64,000 nucleotides of DNA, taken from positions 1 through 64,000 of the IMG/VR virus record IMGVR_UViG_3300034073_002951, one strand, 5' to 3'. Numbering within the stretch: the stretch's first letter is position 1; every line of letters starts with the position of its first letter. The notes beneath the pieces were generated by a model. The model did no database searches and had not been told where the DNA came from. It saw only the letters and a program-made list of their open reading frames with translations. A program made the position numbers and the translations under genes. The stretch comes from a virus. This document shows positions 1 through 8,097 of this stretch, piece by piece.

Positions 1-369
1 CCCACCTTTATAAAAAGATATTCGTGTTGGTTCGGTCAAAAACCATAAAACCAAAACCTCATAATCTTCAAATTTTTCTTTACTATATTTTTCAATAAAA
101 ACTTTTAATTGACCGGAATGTGATGACCCACCTAAACCTAAATTTAAAACTTTGTTGTAATTTAATTTTTTTCCTAATTTGTTTGGCCAACCAAGTTCAT
201 GAAATCTTGGTGAATTTTTTTCGTATAATTCATTCCATAAATCTCGGTAATCAGTTGTAAAATTAAATCTATCAAGTGGGATATTTTTTGGAATAGAATT
301 TACATCATAACATCCAACTCCCTCAGTATGGGAACACCCCATAGTAATTAAAAGTTTAGGTTTACTCAT
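1..369 (-). CDS. SGNH/GDSL-like hydrolase family protein, partial (C-terminus outside window)
   Basis: The first 123 codons read from an ATG at 367-369 and run off the left edge without a stop. Near the N-terminus is ITMGCSHTEGVG, resembling the GDS-type nucleophile block of SGNH hydrolases, followed later by a GLGGSSHSG block that matches the second conserved block of that fold. The start overlaps the stop of the gp62 gene as ATGA, so translation is probably coupled. It is a paralogue in style of the 237-residue protein at 3967-4680. The substrate cannot be deduced; such proteins in phages might act on acyl or acetyl groups of glycans. Because the C-terminal Asp-His pair is not visible, the family call is moderate. 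Confidence 0.6.
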   Translation of the reverse strand, partial: MSKPKLLITMGCSHTEGVGCYDVNSIPKNIPLDRFNFTTDYRDLWNELYEKNSPRFHELGWPNKLGKKLNYNKVLNLGLGGSSHSGQLKVFIEKYSKEKFEDYEVLVLWFLTEPTRISFYKGG

Positions 370-836
370 ACCTTTAGTTTTAACTTTGTTATCTGTTTAG
401 AATCTGTTCCGTATTTTTCACAAATATATTTAATATTCTCTCTACCTTCTCGTGTAGAATAAAGAATGTCCAAGTAATCAAGTGCTTCTTTTTGTGAAAC
501 TTGGAAATCGATTTTGACCAAATCTACTAACCAATTTTCATACTTGGTGTCTCCTTTACCTTTTACATACTTTAAGTAATACCGACCTTTTGGTATAAGA
601 CCGATTAGAAGTTTGTATAAAATTGGTGGTTCTAAAATCTGTGTGAGTGGTTGTAATTCAGAAATAGTATCTACCCAATCAGGGTTCATAGATAGAAACC
701 TGTGAATCATATAATTTGACCATGTACGTTTATCACCCTCACTCAAACTATCCCAATAATTAGGGTCTTGTTCGGTAGTGATCGCCTTGATATGATCAAA
801 TAGAGTTTTACTTTTCTCTGTTTGTTCCTTACTCAT
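366..836 (-). CDS. 62: Clamp loader small subunit (T4 gp62-like)
   Basis: This 156-residue protein is the probable small subunit of the phage clamp loader, which with the gp44 ATPase opens the gp45 sliding clamp and loads it on primer-template DNA. No enzyme motif is expected. The match is by pattern to T4 gp62: an early MNPDWVD-type helix, a central IPKGRYYLKYVKG block like T4 VPRGKRYGKWAKL, and a C-terminal run of charged helices ending KQITKLKLKV. It is slightly shorter than T4 gp62 (187 residues). It lies 537 bases downstream of gp44 in the same transcription direction, separated by a thioredoxin and a zinc-ribbon gene, consistent with the 44-62 order in T4-like phages. Confidence 0.75.
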   Translation of the reverse strand: MSKEQTEKSKTLFDHIKAITTEQDPNYWDSLSEGDKRTWSNYMIHRFLSMNPDWVDTISELQPLTQILEPPILYKLLIGLIPKGRYYLKYVKGKGDTKYENWLVDLVKIDFQVSQKEALDYLDILYSTREGRENIKYICEKYGTDSKQITKLKLKV

Positions 837-1083
837 CTAACAGTTGCAATTCTTTTGGATATAGTTCTTTGTTGATTTCACCACAATTTCCACATACGAA
901 AACTTCAATAGGAATTAACATATCTTGTGGAGTTCCTGTAAGGATTTTGGAAATCTTACGAAACTTTGTACCGCCAATAAATACATCATGACCACAATCA
1001 CACTTCATAGGTGTTGATTGACGTATATCTACTTGTGGTTGTTGTGGAGGTTGACTTGATGAAAAGTCGTGTATCTTTGCCAT
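829..1083 (-). CDS. Small zinc-ribbon protein, function unknown
   Basis: An 84-residue protein with a Cys28-x-Cys30 pair and a Cys64-x2-Cys67 pair (VFVCGNCGE), spaced as a zinc ribbon with a long loop. The first 25 residues are Pro/Gln-rich and probably disordered. It overlaps the gp62 start by 8 bases and follows the thioredoxin gene after 5 bases, so it belongs to the clamp-loader operon. Zinc ribbons of this size in phages may bind DNA or polymerase subunits, but nothing in the sequence identifies a partner. Confidence 0.7.
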   Translation of the reverse strand: MAKIHDFSSSQPPQQPQVDIRQSTPMKCDCGHDVFIGGTKFRKISKILTGTPQDMLIPIEVFVCGNCGEINKELYPKELQLLDE

Positions 1084-1088
1084 ATATT

Positions 1089-1385
1089 TTAAAAGTTAGA
1101 GATTATTGTTTCTATGTCTACATTTGCACCTTGAGATTTAAAAACGAGTGTCCCATTTTTAAACCCCAACAATACGGGTATTTTTTTTACATCATATTCA
1201 TCTACAAAAGAATCGTGTTTATCTAAATTCACAAAATATGAAACTACTTTTCCTTTGTTAAATTGAGTGATATTATTTTTAAGTGTAGTGCATGCATTGC
1301 ACCACTCTGCACCTAATACCAAAAATAGATTTTCAGTTGTATTGATGATGTCTTCTAATTTATTAATGTCTTTTAACTCTTGCAC
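1089..1385 (-). CDS. Thioredoxin-like protein
   Basis: A 98-residue single-domain thioredoxin fold. The redox motif is WCNAC with Cys29 and Cys32, and the cis-proline loop is KKIPVLLGFKNG. It should act as a small dithiol reductant in the cytoplasm, for example for ribonucleotide reductase or other redox enzymes. The start codon is GTG, preceded by GAGG about 8 bases upstream, and no in-frame ATG is available. It overlaps the end of gp44 by 13 bases. A second thioredoxin with a classical WCGPC site is encoded at 19208-19474. Confidence 0.85.
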   Translation of the reverse strand: MQELKDINKLEDIINTTENLFLVLGAEWCNACTTLKNNITQFNKGKVVSYFVNLDKHDSFVDEYDVKKIPVLLGFKNGTLVFKSQGANVDIETIISNF

Positions 1386-2326
1386 GTTAACCTCAATACT
1401 TCTAATATTGTTGCCATAAATGTAATTTCTTTATCTACCACAAGTGAGTCTTTATATGAACCATCTGCGAGTTTGAGAATAACCCCCGTTGGGTCATCAG
1501 TATAGTCATCTACTTTATCGTAAAGGAAAGTGTAAATTTCTGTAAAATCCTGTATCTTGAAGTCCGCAACAGTTTGACGAATATGGACATACTTGTTTCG
1601 AGACACATCCTTGGTTTTTAGAATATCCAAGATTTTGGATTTGATATCTGAACCGACAATAGATTGTGTGTCTACTTTAAGAACTCCTTTGGAAGAGTTT
1701 AATTGACAGGTATTGATAATCTTACGAATATCGGGATATGCGGAGTCAATAATTGGTACAAGGTCTTGTGGTTGAAACTTAATCTCTTCTTTTTGTAGAA
1801 TTTTGGATATTTGTACAGCGACATCTTTTTTCGTTGGTGGAACTACCTGAAAAGTTTGTGTACGGGACTGAATAGGGTCAATCACCTTTTCCACATAATT
1901 ACAAGTGAGAATGAAACGAGTATGTTTAGAAAATGTTTCCATCAAGTTACGCAAGATGGCTTGAGCATTGGGAGTCATATAATCAAACTCATCAAGAATA
2001 ATGATTTTTCTCTCCTTGAACCCAACTGTGGATGCGAAGTTTTTAACCTTTGTACGGACAGTCTCCACATTATTTTCATCGGATGCGTTGATGATGATGT
2101 GGTCACACTCTATGGAATTGACGATAAGTTTGGCGAGTGTAGTTTTACCTGTACCCGCTTTACCGAAAAGAAGAAGGTGGGGTACATCACCTGTTTCAAT
2201 ATACTGACCGACTTTCTCTTTGAGATGTTCGTTTCCAACATATTCAGACAATCGTCTTGGTCTGTATTTTTCTACCCAAAGGGAGTTATTAGATTTGTTT
2301 TGTTCTGTGTCTTCGAAAAATGCCAT
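1373..2326 (-). CDS. 44: Clamp loader large subunit, AAA+ ATPase (T4 gp44-like)
   Basis: The 317-residue ATPase subunit of the sliding-clamp loader. Visible motifs are Walker A GKAGTGKT (residues 55-62), Walker B LDEFD (111-115), sensor 1 TCNY (141-144) and the arginine-finger motif SRTQ (154-157, SRC in most clamp loaders). The N-terminal WVEKYRPRRLSEYVG block is diagnostic for RFC/gp44 proteins. It works with gp62 to load gp45. The ATG is only 5 bases downstream of a TATATT -10 box, so the message is probably leaderless. The length agrees with T4 gp44 (319). Confidence 0.95.
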   Translation of the reverse strand: MAFFEDTEQNKSNNSLWVEKYRPRRLSEYVGNEHLKEKVGQYIETGDVPHLLLFGKAGTGKTTLAKLIVNSIECDHIIINASDENNVETVRTKVKNFASTVGFKERKIIILDEFDYMTPNAQAILRNLMETFSKHTRFILTCNYVEKVIDPIQSRTQTFQVVPPTKKDVAVQISKILQKEEIKFQPQDLVPIIDSAYPDIRKIINTCQLNSSKGVLKVDTQSIVGSDIKSKILDILKTKDVSRNKYVHIRQTVADFKIQDFTEIYTFLYDKVDDYTDDPTGVILKLADGSYKDSLVVDKEITFMATILEVLRLTCKS

Positions 2327-2331
2327 ACTAT

Positions 2332-2360
2332 AATATAACCTTTTTGTATTAAAATGTCAA
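2332..2360 (-). promoter_or_regulatory. Promoter for gp44, TTGACA-N17-TATATT
   Basis: On the minus strand TTGACA (2355-2360) and TATATT (2332-2337) are separated by exactly 17 bases. The gp44 ATG begins 5 bases after the -10 box, so transcription would start at or next to the start codon. It is one of nine gaps with the same architecture. Confidence 0.75.
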
Positions 2361-3064
2361 GAAATATGAAGAGTAAATTGATTATTATGAAATATTATAT
2401 AAGAATTATGTTCTATCCAATCACCACAATTAAGATAATGAATTTTTTGGTCTTTTACAAGTATTTCTTTTTCACACGGATTATGAATATGACCACAAAT
2501 TACACCAATACATCCCCTATTTAAAGATTGGAATGATAATTGTCTTTCAAAGGAAGTCATAAATTTGACTGCTCTTTTTACTCTTTTTTTTAAGTATGAT
2601 GATAATGATTTTTTATACCCAACTTTTTTAAGTAAAATATCAATACCAATCGCCAACTCATAACCCCAAGCACCTAATTTACCCAACCATTTTAATTTGA
2701 CAACACCATCGTATAAATCACCATGAGTAATTAGATAGTTATTCCAAATAATTTCATCCACTATCTGTATATTTTTTCCAAATACAAAAGGAGTGTAATG
2801 ACGTAAAAAATCATCGTGATTTCCTGTTATATAAGTTATATTTGTTCCTTTTTTGGAATAAGAAAGAACTTTACGAATTACATTAATATAGTCCTGTGTC
2901 CAATAATTTCGTCTTTTTAATAACCAACCATCAATAAAATCACCTACAATAAAAAGTTCTTTTGGTTCGTATTTTTTTAAAGTTTTTAATAGTTCTTTAG
3001 ACTGACTTCCCTTTGAACCCAAATGAACATCAGAAATAAAAAGTGCATCTACTTTCACTCCCAA
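2357..3064 (-). CDS. Calcineurin-like metallophosphoesterase, LpxH-like
   Basis: This 235-residue protein has all blocks of the metallophosphoesterase fold: ISDVHLGS (Asp12, His14), VGDFIDGW, GNHDDFLRHY, THGDLYDG and CGHIHNP. The overall arrangement resembles UDP-2,3-diacylglucosamine diphosphatase (LpxH), a lipid A enzyme, rather than phage nucleotidases. The start is a non-ATG codon (TTG at 3062-3064, or GTG two codons later), overlapping the upstream glycosyltransferase by 10 bases. That coupling to a glycosyltransferase suggests a role in envelope glycolipid chemistry, which is inference. A second metallophosphoesterase of another type is at 34282-34950. Confidence 0.8.
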   Translation of the reverse strand: MGVKVDALFISDVHLGSKGSQSKELLKTLKKYEPKELFIVGDFIDGWLLKRRNYWTQDYINVIRKVLSYSKKGTNITYITGNHDDFLRHYTPFVFGKNIQIVDEIIWNNYLITHGDLYDGVVKLKWLGKLGAWGYELAIGIDILLKKVGYKKSLSSYLKKRVKRAVKFMTSFERQLSFQSLNRGCIGVICGHIHNPCEKEILVKDQKIHYLNCGDWIEHNSYIIFHNNQFTLHIS

Positions 3065-3774
3065 TATCTCGATTTTTTAGTAAACTCTTCTCTACCATTT
3101 TTCATATATCTAAAAAGATTAGTAAGAAGATGTTTTCCCATACCGATATATCCCATCTTTTTAAATCTTCTGTCATCTTGACCAATATAATCATCAAAAA
3201 CTATAAATTCATTTGGTTTAAAATTTTGTGAAAAGAGAAAATCCTCTGAATTATCCGATTTCTCATTAAACATACCAAACTTTTGAAAGTCATCAGAGAT
3301 TGTCATGAAATATGCACCGATTGCAAAGGGATATTTAAAAGATAAAAAGTAATGAAAAAAATTATAGAGTGAAAATGCAATCTTACTTTTAAAACTCGGT
3401 GAATATGACTTTAATTTACAAGTTAAAAGTCTTTTATTACTCTCACCTAATCTTAAAAGTGATTGATAGATAGTATCATTTTTAAAAAAACGAACATCAC
3501 TATCAATAAAAAGAACAAAAGGAGTAGAAATTTGTTTAAATCCATTATTTCTACCTTCACTTACAGTTCCACCCTCTATAAGATGAATTTTGAGATGAGG
3601 AAATTCATGATTTTTATCAAAAATAACTTGTAGTGTGTTATCATTTGAATTTGCATCAGCTATAAAAATTTCAACATCCTCTATACCGAGTTGACGTGAC
3701 AAATCATCAAGAAGATTGCCTATATAATCTTCTTCATTTTTACATGGAATAACTATGGAAAGTAATTCTGTCAT
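3055..3774 (-). CDS. Family 2 glycosyltransferase (GT-A fold)
   Basis: A 239-residue inverting GT2-type glycosyltransferase. The N-terminus LSIVIPCKNEEDYIG is the nucleotide-binding entry strand, FIADANSNDNT is the second conserved block and LFIDSDVRF holds the acidic DxD-type metal site. It would transfer a sugar from a nucleotide-sugar donor; the acceptor is unknown. Membrane segments are not obvious, although a short hydrophobic aromatic stretch (FSLYNFFHYFLSF) occurs mid-protein. It overlaps its neighbours on both sides by 4 and 10 bases. Confidence 0.85.
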   Translation of the reverse strand: MTELLSIVIPCKNEEDYIGNLLDDLSRQLGIEDVEIFIADANSNDNTLQVIFDKNHEFPHLKIHLIEGGTVSEGRNNGFKQISTPFVLFIDSDVRFFKNDTIYQSLLRLGESNKRLLTCKLKSYSPSFKSKIAFSLYNFFHYFLSFKYPFAIGAYFMTISDDFQKFGMFNEKSDNSEDFLFSQNFKPNEFIVFDDYIGQDDRRFKKMGYIGMGKHLLTNLFRYMKNGREEFTKKSRYWE

Positions 3775-3956
3775 TGTCCTTTTCTAATAAATATCTTATT
3801 AGATGACTTTGATTTTGAATTAGCTTTAACATTATTGTTATTTTTATGTGAAAAATTTTGGTTTTTACCCGATGTCCAATCTATTTTTCCCCATCGTTCG
3901 TCAAATTCTTTTTGAGAAACTGAAAATGGTCTTGGTTTATCTCCTTTTCCTGCCAT
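3771..3956 (-). CDS. Small conserved phage protein, function unknown
   Basis: A 61-residue basic, Asn/Ser/Lys-rich protein starting MAGKGDKPRPFSVSQKEF, followed by DERWGKIDW. I recognise the GKGD-x-PRP opening with a downstream W-x-x-I-D-W block as typical of short proteins common in T4-like phages, whose role is unknown to me. The C-terminal half is low-complexity. Its stop overlaps the glycosyltransferase start (ATGA-type overlap), so the two are co-translated. Confidence 0.65.
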   Translation of the reverse strand: MAGKGDKPRPFSVSQKEFDERWGKIDWTSGKNQNFSHKNNNNVKANSKSKSSNKIFIRKGQ

Positions 3957-3966
3957 AATATTAAAT

Positions 3967-4680
3967 TTAAATGATGTTATTTTTATTTATATATTCGTAA
4001 ATTAAATCAGCCATAAATTGATGTCCAATTTCACCACAATGTCCGTCAGTAACTTTTCCATTGGTTTCTAAATCAATTGAATATTTGATATTTTTATCAA
4101 TCTTTACCTTTGAAAATAATTCAATATCATCAATAAAAATAAATTTATCAATTGATTTATATGGAACGTAAAGACTTATATCACTTGTCCAGTATAAAAT
4201 TTTTACTTTTTTTATTTTACAAAATTCATTTATTAAATCCATCCAATCCCATATTTCTTCTGACCAAGCTTGGTTTGTTCTGTTTACAAAAAAATCTTCC
4301 AAAGTATTATTAGAAATAAATCCAAATTGCGAACTCAAATGTCCTGGTGAAACTGAAACAAGTTTATCCTCAACTGCACATCTGAATCGTGGAATGTGGG
4401 TCCATTGAAGTATTATTAAATCTCCACTTTTGAATTGAGTAACATATTTACAAAATGTTGAAAAAATTTCGTAATTTGAACTTGAACCATGTCCTTTGTT
4501 ATGTAGTTTAAAATTTATCTTTTTTGATAACAATTTAGGCCAAGAAGGTGGAACAATTCCACCTTTCCAATTTTTATATTGACAAAAGGTAGAATTTGGA
4601 CTGTGTTTCTCATCATGTTCAGTCATTCTTTTTAAATCATCTGTATAACTACATCCAAATGTCCAAAGTGAGTTTTTCAT
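3967..4680 (-). CDS. SGNH-like hydrolase family protein
   Basis: A 237-residue protein with the block order of SGNH hydrolases: FGCSYTDD at residues 8-15 with Ser11 as the candidate nucleophile, NKGHGSSSNYE as the Gly/Asn block, and a C-terminal DGHCGEIGHQF with the candidate Asp-x-His pair. The related partial gene at 1-369 begins with the same GCSxT block. The fold acts on ester bonds; a role on glycan acetyl groups is only a guess. It overlaps the IMPDH-like gene by 4 bases. Confidence 0.65.
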   Translation of the reverse strand: MKNSLWTFGCSYTDDLKRMTEHDEKHSPNSTFCQYKNWKGGIVPPSWPKLLSKKINFKLHNKGHGSSSNYEIFSTFCKYVTQFKSGDLIILQWTHIPRFRCAVEDKLVSVSPGHLSSQFGFISNNTLEDFFVNRTNQAWSEEIWDWMDLINEFCKIKKVKILYWTSDISLYVPYKSIDKFIFIDDIELFSKVKIDKNIKYSIDLETNGKVTDGHCGEIGHQFMADLIYEYINKNNII

Positions 4681-5738
4681 AATAATTTATGTGGTTTAGC
4701 TTCAACCATTCCTGCATTTGTAACTTGCACCCAACTTGCTTTTACTTGAAATTCTTTTATGTCCAAACATCCTGAATAGGAAAGAGCAGACCTTAATCCA
4801 TCATTAAGACCACGAACTACAAACTTTACTCCACCTTTAAATGGGACGATTGTACTTTCACCTTCAACATTTCGTTGTTCTTGACCATGTGTTGATTTTG
4901 TTTCAAGTGAAGCAGAACCCCTATATCTTTTAAATAGTTGATTATTTCTTTCTAAAACAGGTCCAGGAGTTTCTTGTGTTCCAGCCAATAGAGAACCTAA
5001 CATCACATTGTCTGCTCCAACCGCTATGGCTTTCGCTATATCACCTGAACTTCTTAATCCACCATCAGCCATAATTGGTATATCATATTTATTTGCAACT
5101 TCCGAACATTCAATCAGAGAAGTCACATTTGGAATACCATGACCGGTTTGTACTCGGGTGGTACAAAGAGAACCACCTCCAATACCGACACGAAGACCAT
5201 CTGATCCCCAGTCAATTAAATCTTCTGCTGCACGTGCAGTGGCTATATTACCTGCAATAACTTCAACAGGTAATATACTCTTAATATTACGTATTGCTTC
5301 TTTTACATTTTTGTGATGACCATGAGCAACATCTATAAGAAGAACATTAGCACCTGCTTCCCAAAGTTCGGTTGCTCTTTCAAGAAAATCACCATTTGAA
5401 CCAATAGCAGCTACTATTGGTTTTTTCTCATCTCCCCATGCACCTATAAGTTTATCGTCTTTATGTGTGTAAAGAAATCTCTGTAATTCTTTGATTTGAT
5501 TTGCTTGTTCTTCTATTGTCAGAAATCTATGAATAACACCAACACCGCCTAACTCATACATTCTTTTAGCCATTTCAACTTCACAAATGGTGTCCATTGG
5601 AGAGGCGAGATATGGAATTCCTAAATTAAAAGTTCTTGTAAGTTTTGTTTTTAAATTAATAATACTACGACTTTCAATTTCACTGTATTGTGGAATTAAC
5701 TGAATATCATCGTAAGTAAGAGCTACTTGTGTTTTCAT
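4677..5738 (-). CDS. IMP dehydrogenase / GMP reductase family enzyme without CBS domains
   Basis: A 353-residue (beta/alpha)8 barrel of the IMPDH/GMPR family, which interconverts IMP and XMP or GMP and IMP. Evidence is LTYDDIQLIPQYS at the N-terminus, VIHRFLTIEEQ, the catalytic loop GIGGGSLCTTR with its Cys, and IMADGGLRSSGD. IMPDH normally carries two CBS domains after the VIHR block; here only about 25 residues replace them. The C-terminal flap (ESTIVPFKGGVKFVVRGL) looks closer to GMP reductase, so the direction of the reaction is open. It overlaps nadE by 4 bases, and NAD is the IMPDH co-substrate. Confidence 0.85.
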   Translation of the reverse strand: MKTQVALTYDDIQLIPQYSEIESRSIINLKTKLTRTFNLGIPYLASPMDTICEVEMAKRMYELGGVGVIHRFLTIEEQANQIKELQRFLYTHKDDKLIGAWGDEKKPIVAAIGSNGDFLERATELWEAGANVLLIDVAHGHHKNVKEAIRNIKSILPVEVIAGNIATARAAEDLIDWGSDGLRVGIGGGSLCTTRVQTGHGIPNVTSLIECSEVANKYDIPIMADGGLRSSGDIAKAIAVGADNVMLGSLLAGTQETPGPVLERNNQLFKRYRGSASLETKSTHGQEQRNVEGESTIVPFKGGVKFVVRGLNDGLRSALSYSGCLDIKEFQVKASWVQVTNAGMVEAKPHKLL

Positions 5739-6478
5739 TTTTTAAATACCGGAATCGGCTCCATTTTATGTTTGTTTTGATTATGTAAATTATTGTAAAT
5801 TTGAAGAACTTCTTGTTCTCGGTTTGTTAAAAAGTCATCCTCTTTTGGAGTATAAGACATTACCCACTCTAACTCTTCATAAGTGGCACCAAGTTGGTCT
5901 TCATCAGTTCTACCATCTTCCCAAAGTCCATCTGTTGGTGGGGCATTTATAATCTGAGGATTTATACCAAGTTCTCCTGCCAACTTCCTGACTTCGGTTT
6001 TGGTAAGGTCACCAATAGGAGATATATCTACCCCTCCATCACCCCATTTGGTAAAGAACCCAACTCCAAAGTCTTCTACTTTATTACCCGTCCCAACAAC
6101 TAATCCGTTATGAGTTTGGGCAATATAATACAACATCGTCATACGAAGACGGGAACGAGTATTTGCCATAGCAAGTTCATTAGGATCATCAAACATCCTT
6201 CCAAAATCACCAATCAAAAGTGATAAATTAACTTCCATTACCTCCACATTTGGAAAGTTTTCTTTTAACCACTTTTGATGATTGTGAGCCCTAACTAATT
6301 GTTCGTGTCCTTGGTTAATTGGAAGTGAAACTGCAATAGTTCTTTTACCTGTAAGTGCACAAAGAGTAGAAGTAACGGCACTATCTATACCACCACTTAT
6401 ACCGACTACAAAAGTATCAAGTGGAGTTTGATTTATATAGTTATTTAACCAATTAGGTATGTTTTCTTTTAAATTCAT
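5735..6478 (-). CDS. nadE: NH3-dependent NAD synthetase
   Basis: A 247-residue NAD synthetase that amidates nicotinate adenine dinucleotide to NAD using ATP and ammonia. The PP-loop is SGGIDS (residues 28-33), followed by the dimer block NTRSRLRM and GTGNKVEDFGVGFFTKWGD. The length matches single-domain NadE, with no glutaminase domain. It sits between an IMPDH-like gene and a DNA methylase, with 4-base overlaps on both sides, so the three are co-translated. A role in sustaining NAD during infection is inferred. Confidence 0.92.
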   Translation of the reverse strand: MNLKENIPNWLNNYINQTPLDTFVVGISGGIDSAVTSTLCALTGKRTIAVSLPINQGHEQLVRAHNHQKWLKENFPNVEVMEVNLSLLIGDFGRMFDDPNELAMANTRSRLRMTMLYYIAQTHNGLVVGTGNKVEDFGVGFFTKWGDGGVDISPIGDLTKTEVRKLAGELGINPQIINAPPTDGLWEDGRTDEDQLGATYEELEWVMSYTPKEDDFLTNREQEVLQIYNNLHNQNKHKMEPIPVFKK

Positions 6479-8097
6479 GGTTTGTAAAATACAAATATAG
6501 GTTCATATTTATATACTTTTCCATTATGTTCAACAGAATTAAGTATTCCTTCAGATTCAGGGTCTAAACCGACCATACGGGTCATTAACATTTTGAGTTT
6601 TCCTCTATACTCACATCCTAATTCGGAAAGGATTTTCTTACTGTCACCTTCTAAATCAAAGTAAGTATTTTTACCGATTTTTATGGACGCGATATTCCAC
6701 AAAATGTATCGGTCATTTTTGAGGTAATTGTAAATAGTTGTTAAAGTAGGACGGAGAAAGTTTTCTCTCCAATCTTCATACTCACCATACGCTTTAAATG
6801 ACTGGGTTTCATCCTGTGAATATTGTTCTCGGTTGAAGTAAGGAGGTGAAGTAAAAGCCAAGTCTAACTTTCCTTTATACTTTTGGAATAGAGGGTTCAA
6901 ATGAATCAATTCTGAACCATCCCTAAATACTTCAAAGGTATTGGACTCTTTTCGAACTTCAAAAAACTTAATTAGTGAATCTGAAAAATCGTCTATACAA
7001 TTTTGGTTATAGAAGTCTGCTACATACTCATACCGAGTTTTACCTAACTCAGGAATATAGTTGTCGGGATTTGGGTCAGTTCCAATATAATGGACGGGTT
7101 TACGAGTAGACATTGCACCAATAATACGACCACCCCAACCTGCGGAACTATCGTATATGTGAAGTGGTTCATTTTGGTCAATATGACTTGTGTATTTCTC
7201 ATATATCCACTTTGCTGTAAGTGCAGGAAAGTTTACTGCTGGTTGTCCACAACTTAATCTGAACACTTGGTGTATCTTTGGAAAGAGTAAATCGGTTGTC
7301 TCATACCATCTTATCAAATAGTAGTATTGTCTAACTTTACCCGATTTAAGGGTTTCGGTGTCTACAATTCTACCCAAGTTTGATATGTGTCGTTTGGTAA
7401 GGAAACCTTCTCTGTAAAGTTCGTGGACTTGTTCGGAAGTTAGGTATAAAAGACCTTCTTTTGTAAAACCCGTATCAGGGTTGATTTTGGTTTCTTTGGA
7501 CTTCGCCAATACAATGTCATTATCTTTCCACTTACCGACAAATACTTTCCCCTCGTGAACATCTTTGATAAACTGAACTCCACGTTGTCCATCCCAAAAT
7601 GGATTGTCATCTTTGTTATTCGTAACAGACCGAGACCATGAATACATACTATCTCGTTTGACCGCACGTTTCATTATCTTAATGAAGTGGTCTTCTAATT
7701 GAGGGTCAGAGAAATGGTCGTATATACTTAACCCACCTTCACTTGATTTACCAATAGAAATCTTGGTTTTCAACATTGTGGGGAAGAATTGATTGACAAC
7801 GGAAGCGTCTTTATTGAAGTTTTGTATTATACCCAAACTCTCCCCATCACCACTTGTATCTTCTTCCCAAAAGTTACAGTCATTACTACGAAGTTTCTTA
7901 AATGAATCAACCATATCATCTCTATCCTTACCGATGACAGGGGGTATACCATCATTATCCCATTGCTGAGTCACCTCTTTACGTAAAAGTCTTGCCCACT
8001 CCACAAACTCCTCTTCCGTTAGTTGGAGGAGTTTATGGTAAGTGGTGTTAGACTCAAACTTGGAAAAATTAGATCGTTCGTAGAAAAAATTTGACAT
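6475..8097 (-). CDS. DNA methyltransferase-like protein with SPPY motif (large paralogue)
   Basis: A 540-residue protein whose C-terminal part is an amino-methyltransferase: AdoMet site SAGWGGR (318-324) and catalytic TSPPYF (416-421), followed by NREQYSQDETQS. SPPY is typical of N4-cytosine or some N6-adenine methylases. The first 280 residues match nothing I recognise and may read DNA. A smaller paralogue with the same SAGWG and TSPPYF blocks lies at 29785-31002. It could protect phage DNA from host restriction. It overlaps the gp45 start by one base. Confidence 0.75.
   Translation of the reverse strand: MSNFFYERSNFSKFESNTTYHKLLQLTEEEFVEWARLLRKEVTQQWDNDGIPPVIGKDRDDMVDSFKKLRSNDCNFWEEDTSGDGESLGIIQNFNKDASVVNQFFPTMLKTKISIGKSSEGGLSIYDHFSDPQLEDHFIKIMKRAVKRDSMYSWSRSVTNNKDDNPFWDGQRGVQFIKDVHEGKVFVGKWKDNDIVLAKSKETKINPDTGFTKEGLLYLTSEQVHELYREGFLTKRHISNLGRIVDTETLKSGKVRQYYYLIRWYETTDLLFPKIHQVFRLSCGQPAVNFPALTAKWIYEKYTSHIDQNEPLHIYDSSAGWGGRIIGAMSTRKPVHYIGTDPNPDNYIPELGKTRYEYVADFYNQNCIDDFSDSLIKFFEVRKESNTFEVFRDGSELIHLNPLFQKYKGKLDLAFTSPPYFNREQYSQDETQSFKAYGEYEDWRENFLRPTLTTIYNYLKNDRYILWNIASIKIGKNTYFDLEGDSKKILSELGCEYRGKLKMLMTRMVGLDPESEGILNSVEHNGKVYKYEPIFVFYKP

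Noticed and set aside
1811-2338. A 175-codon plus-strand frame opposite gp44.
   Set aside because: gp44 has all AAA+ motifs in the minus frame; the plus frame is Cys/Phe-rich complement with no recognisable domain.
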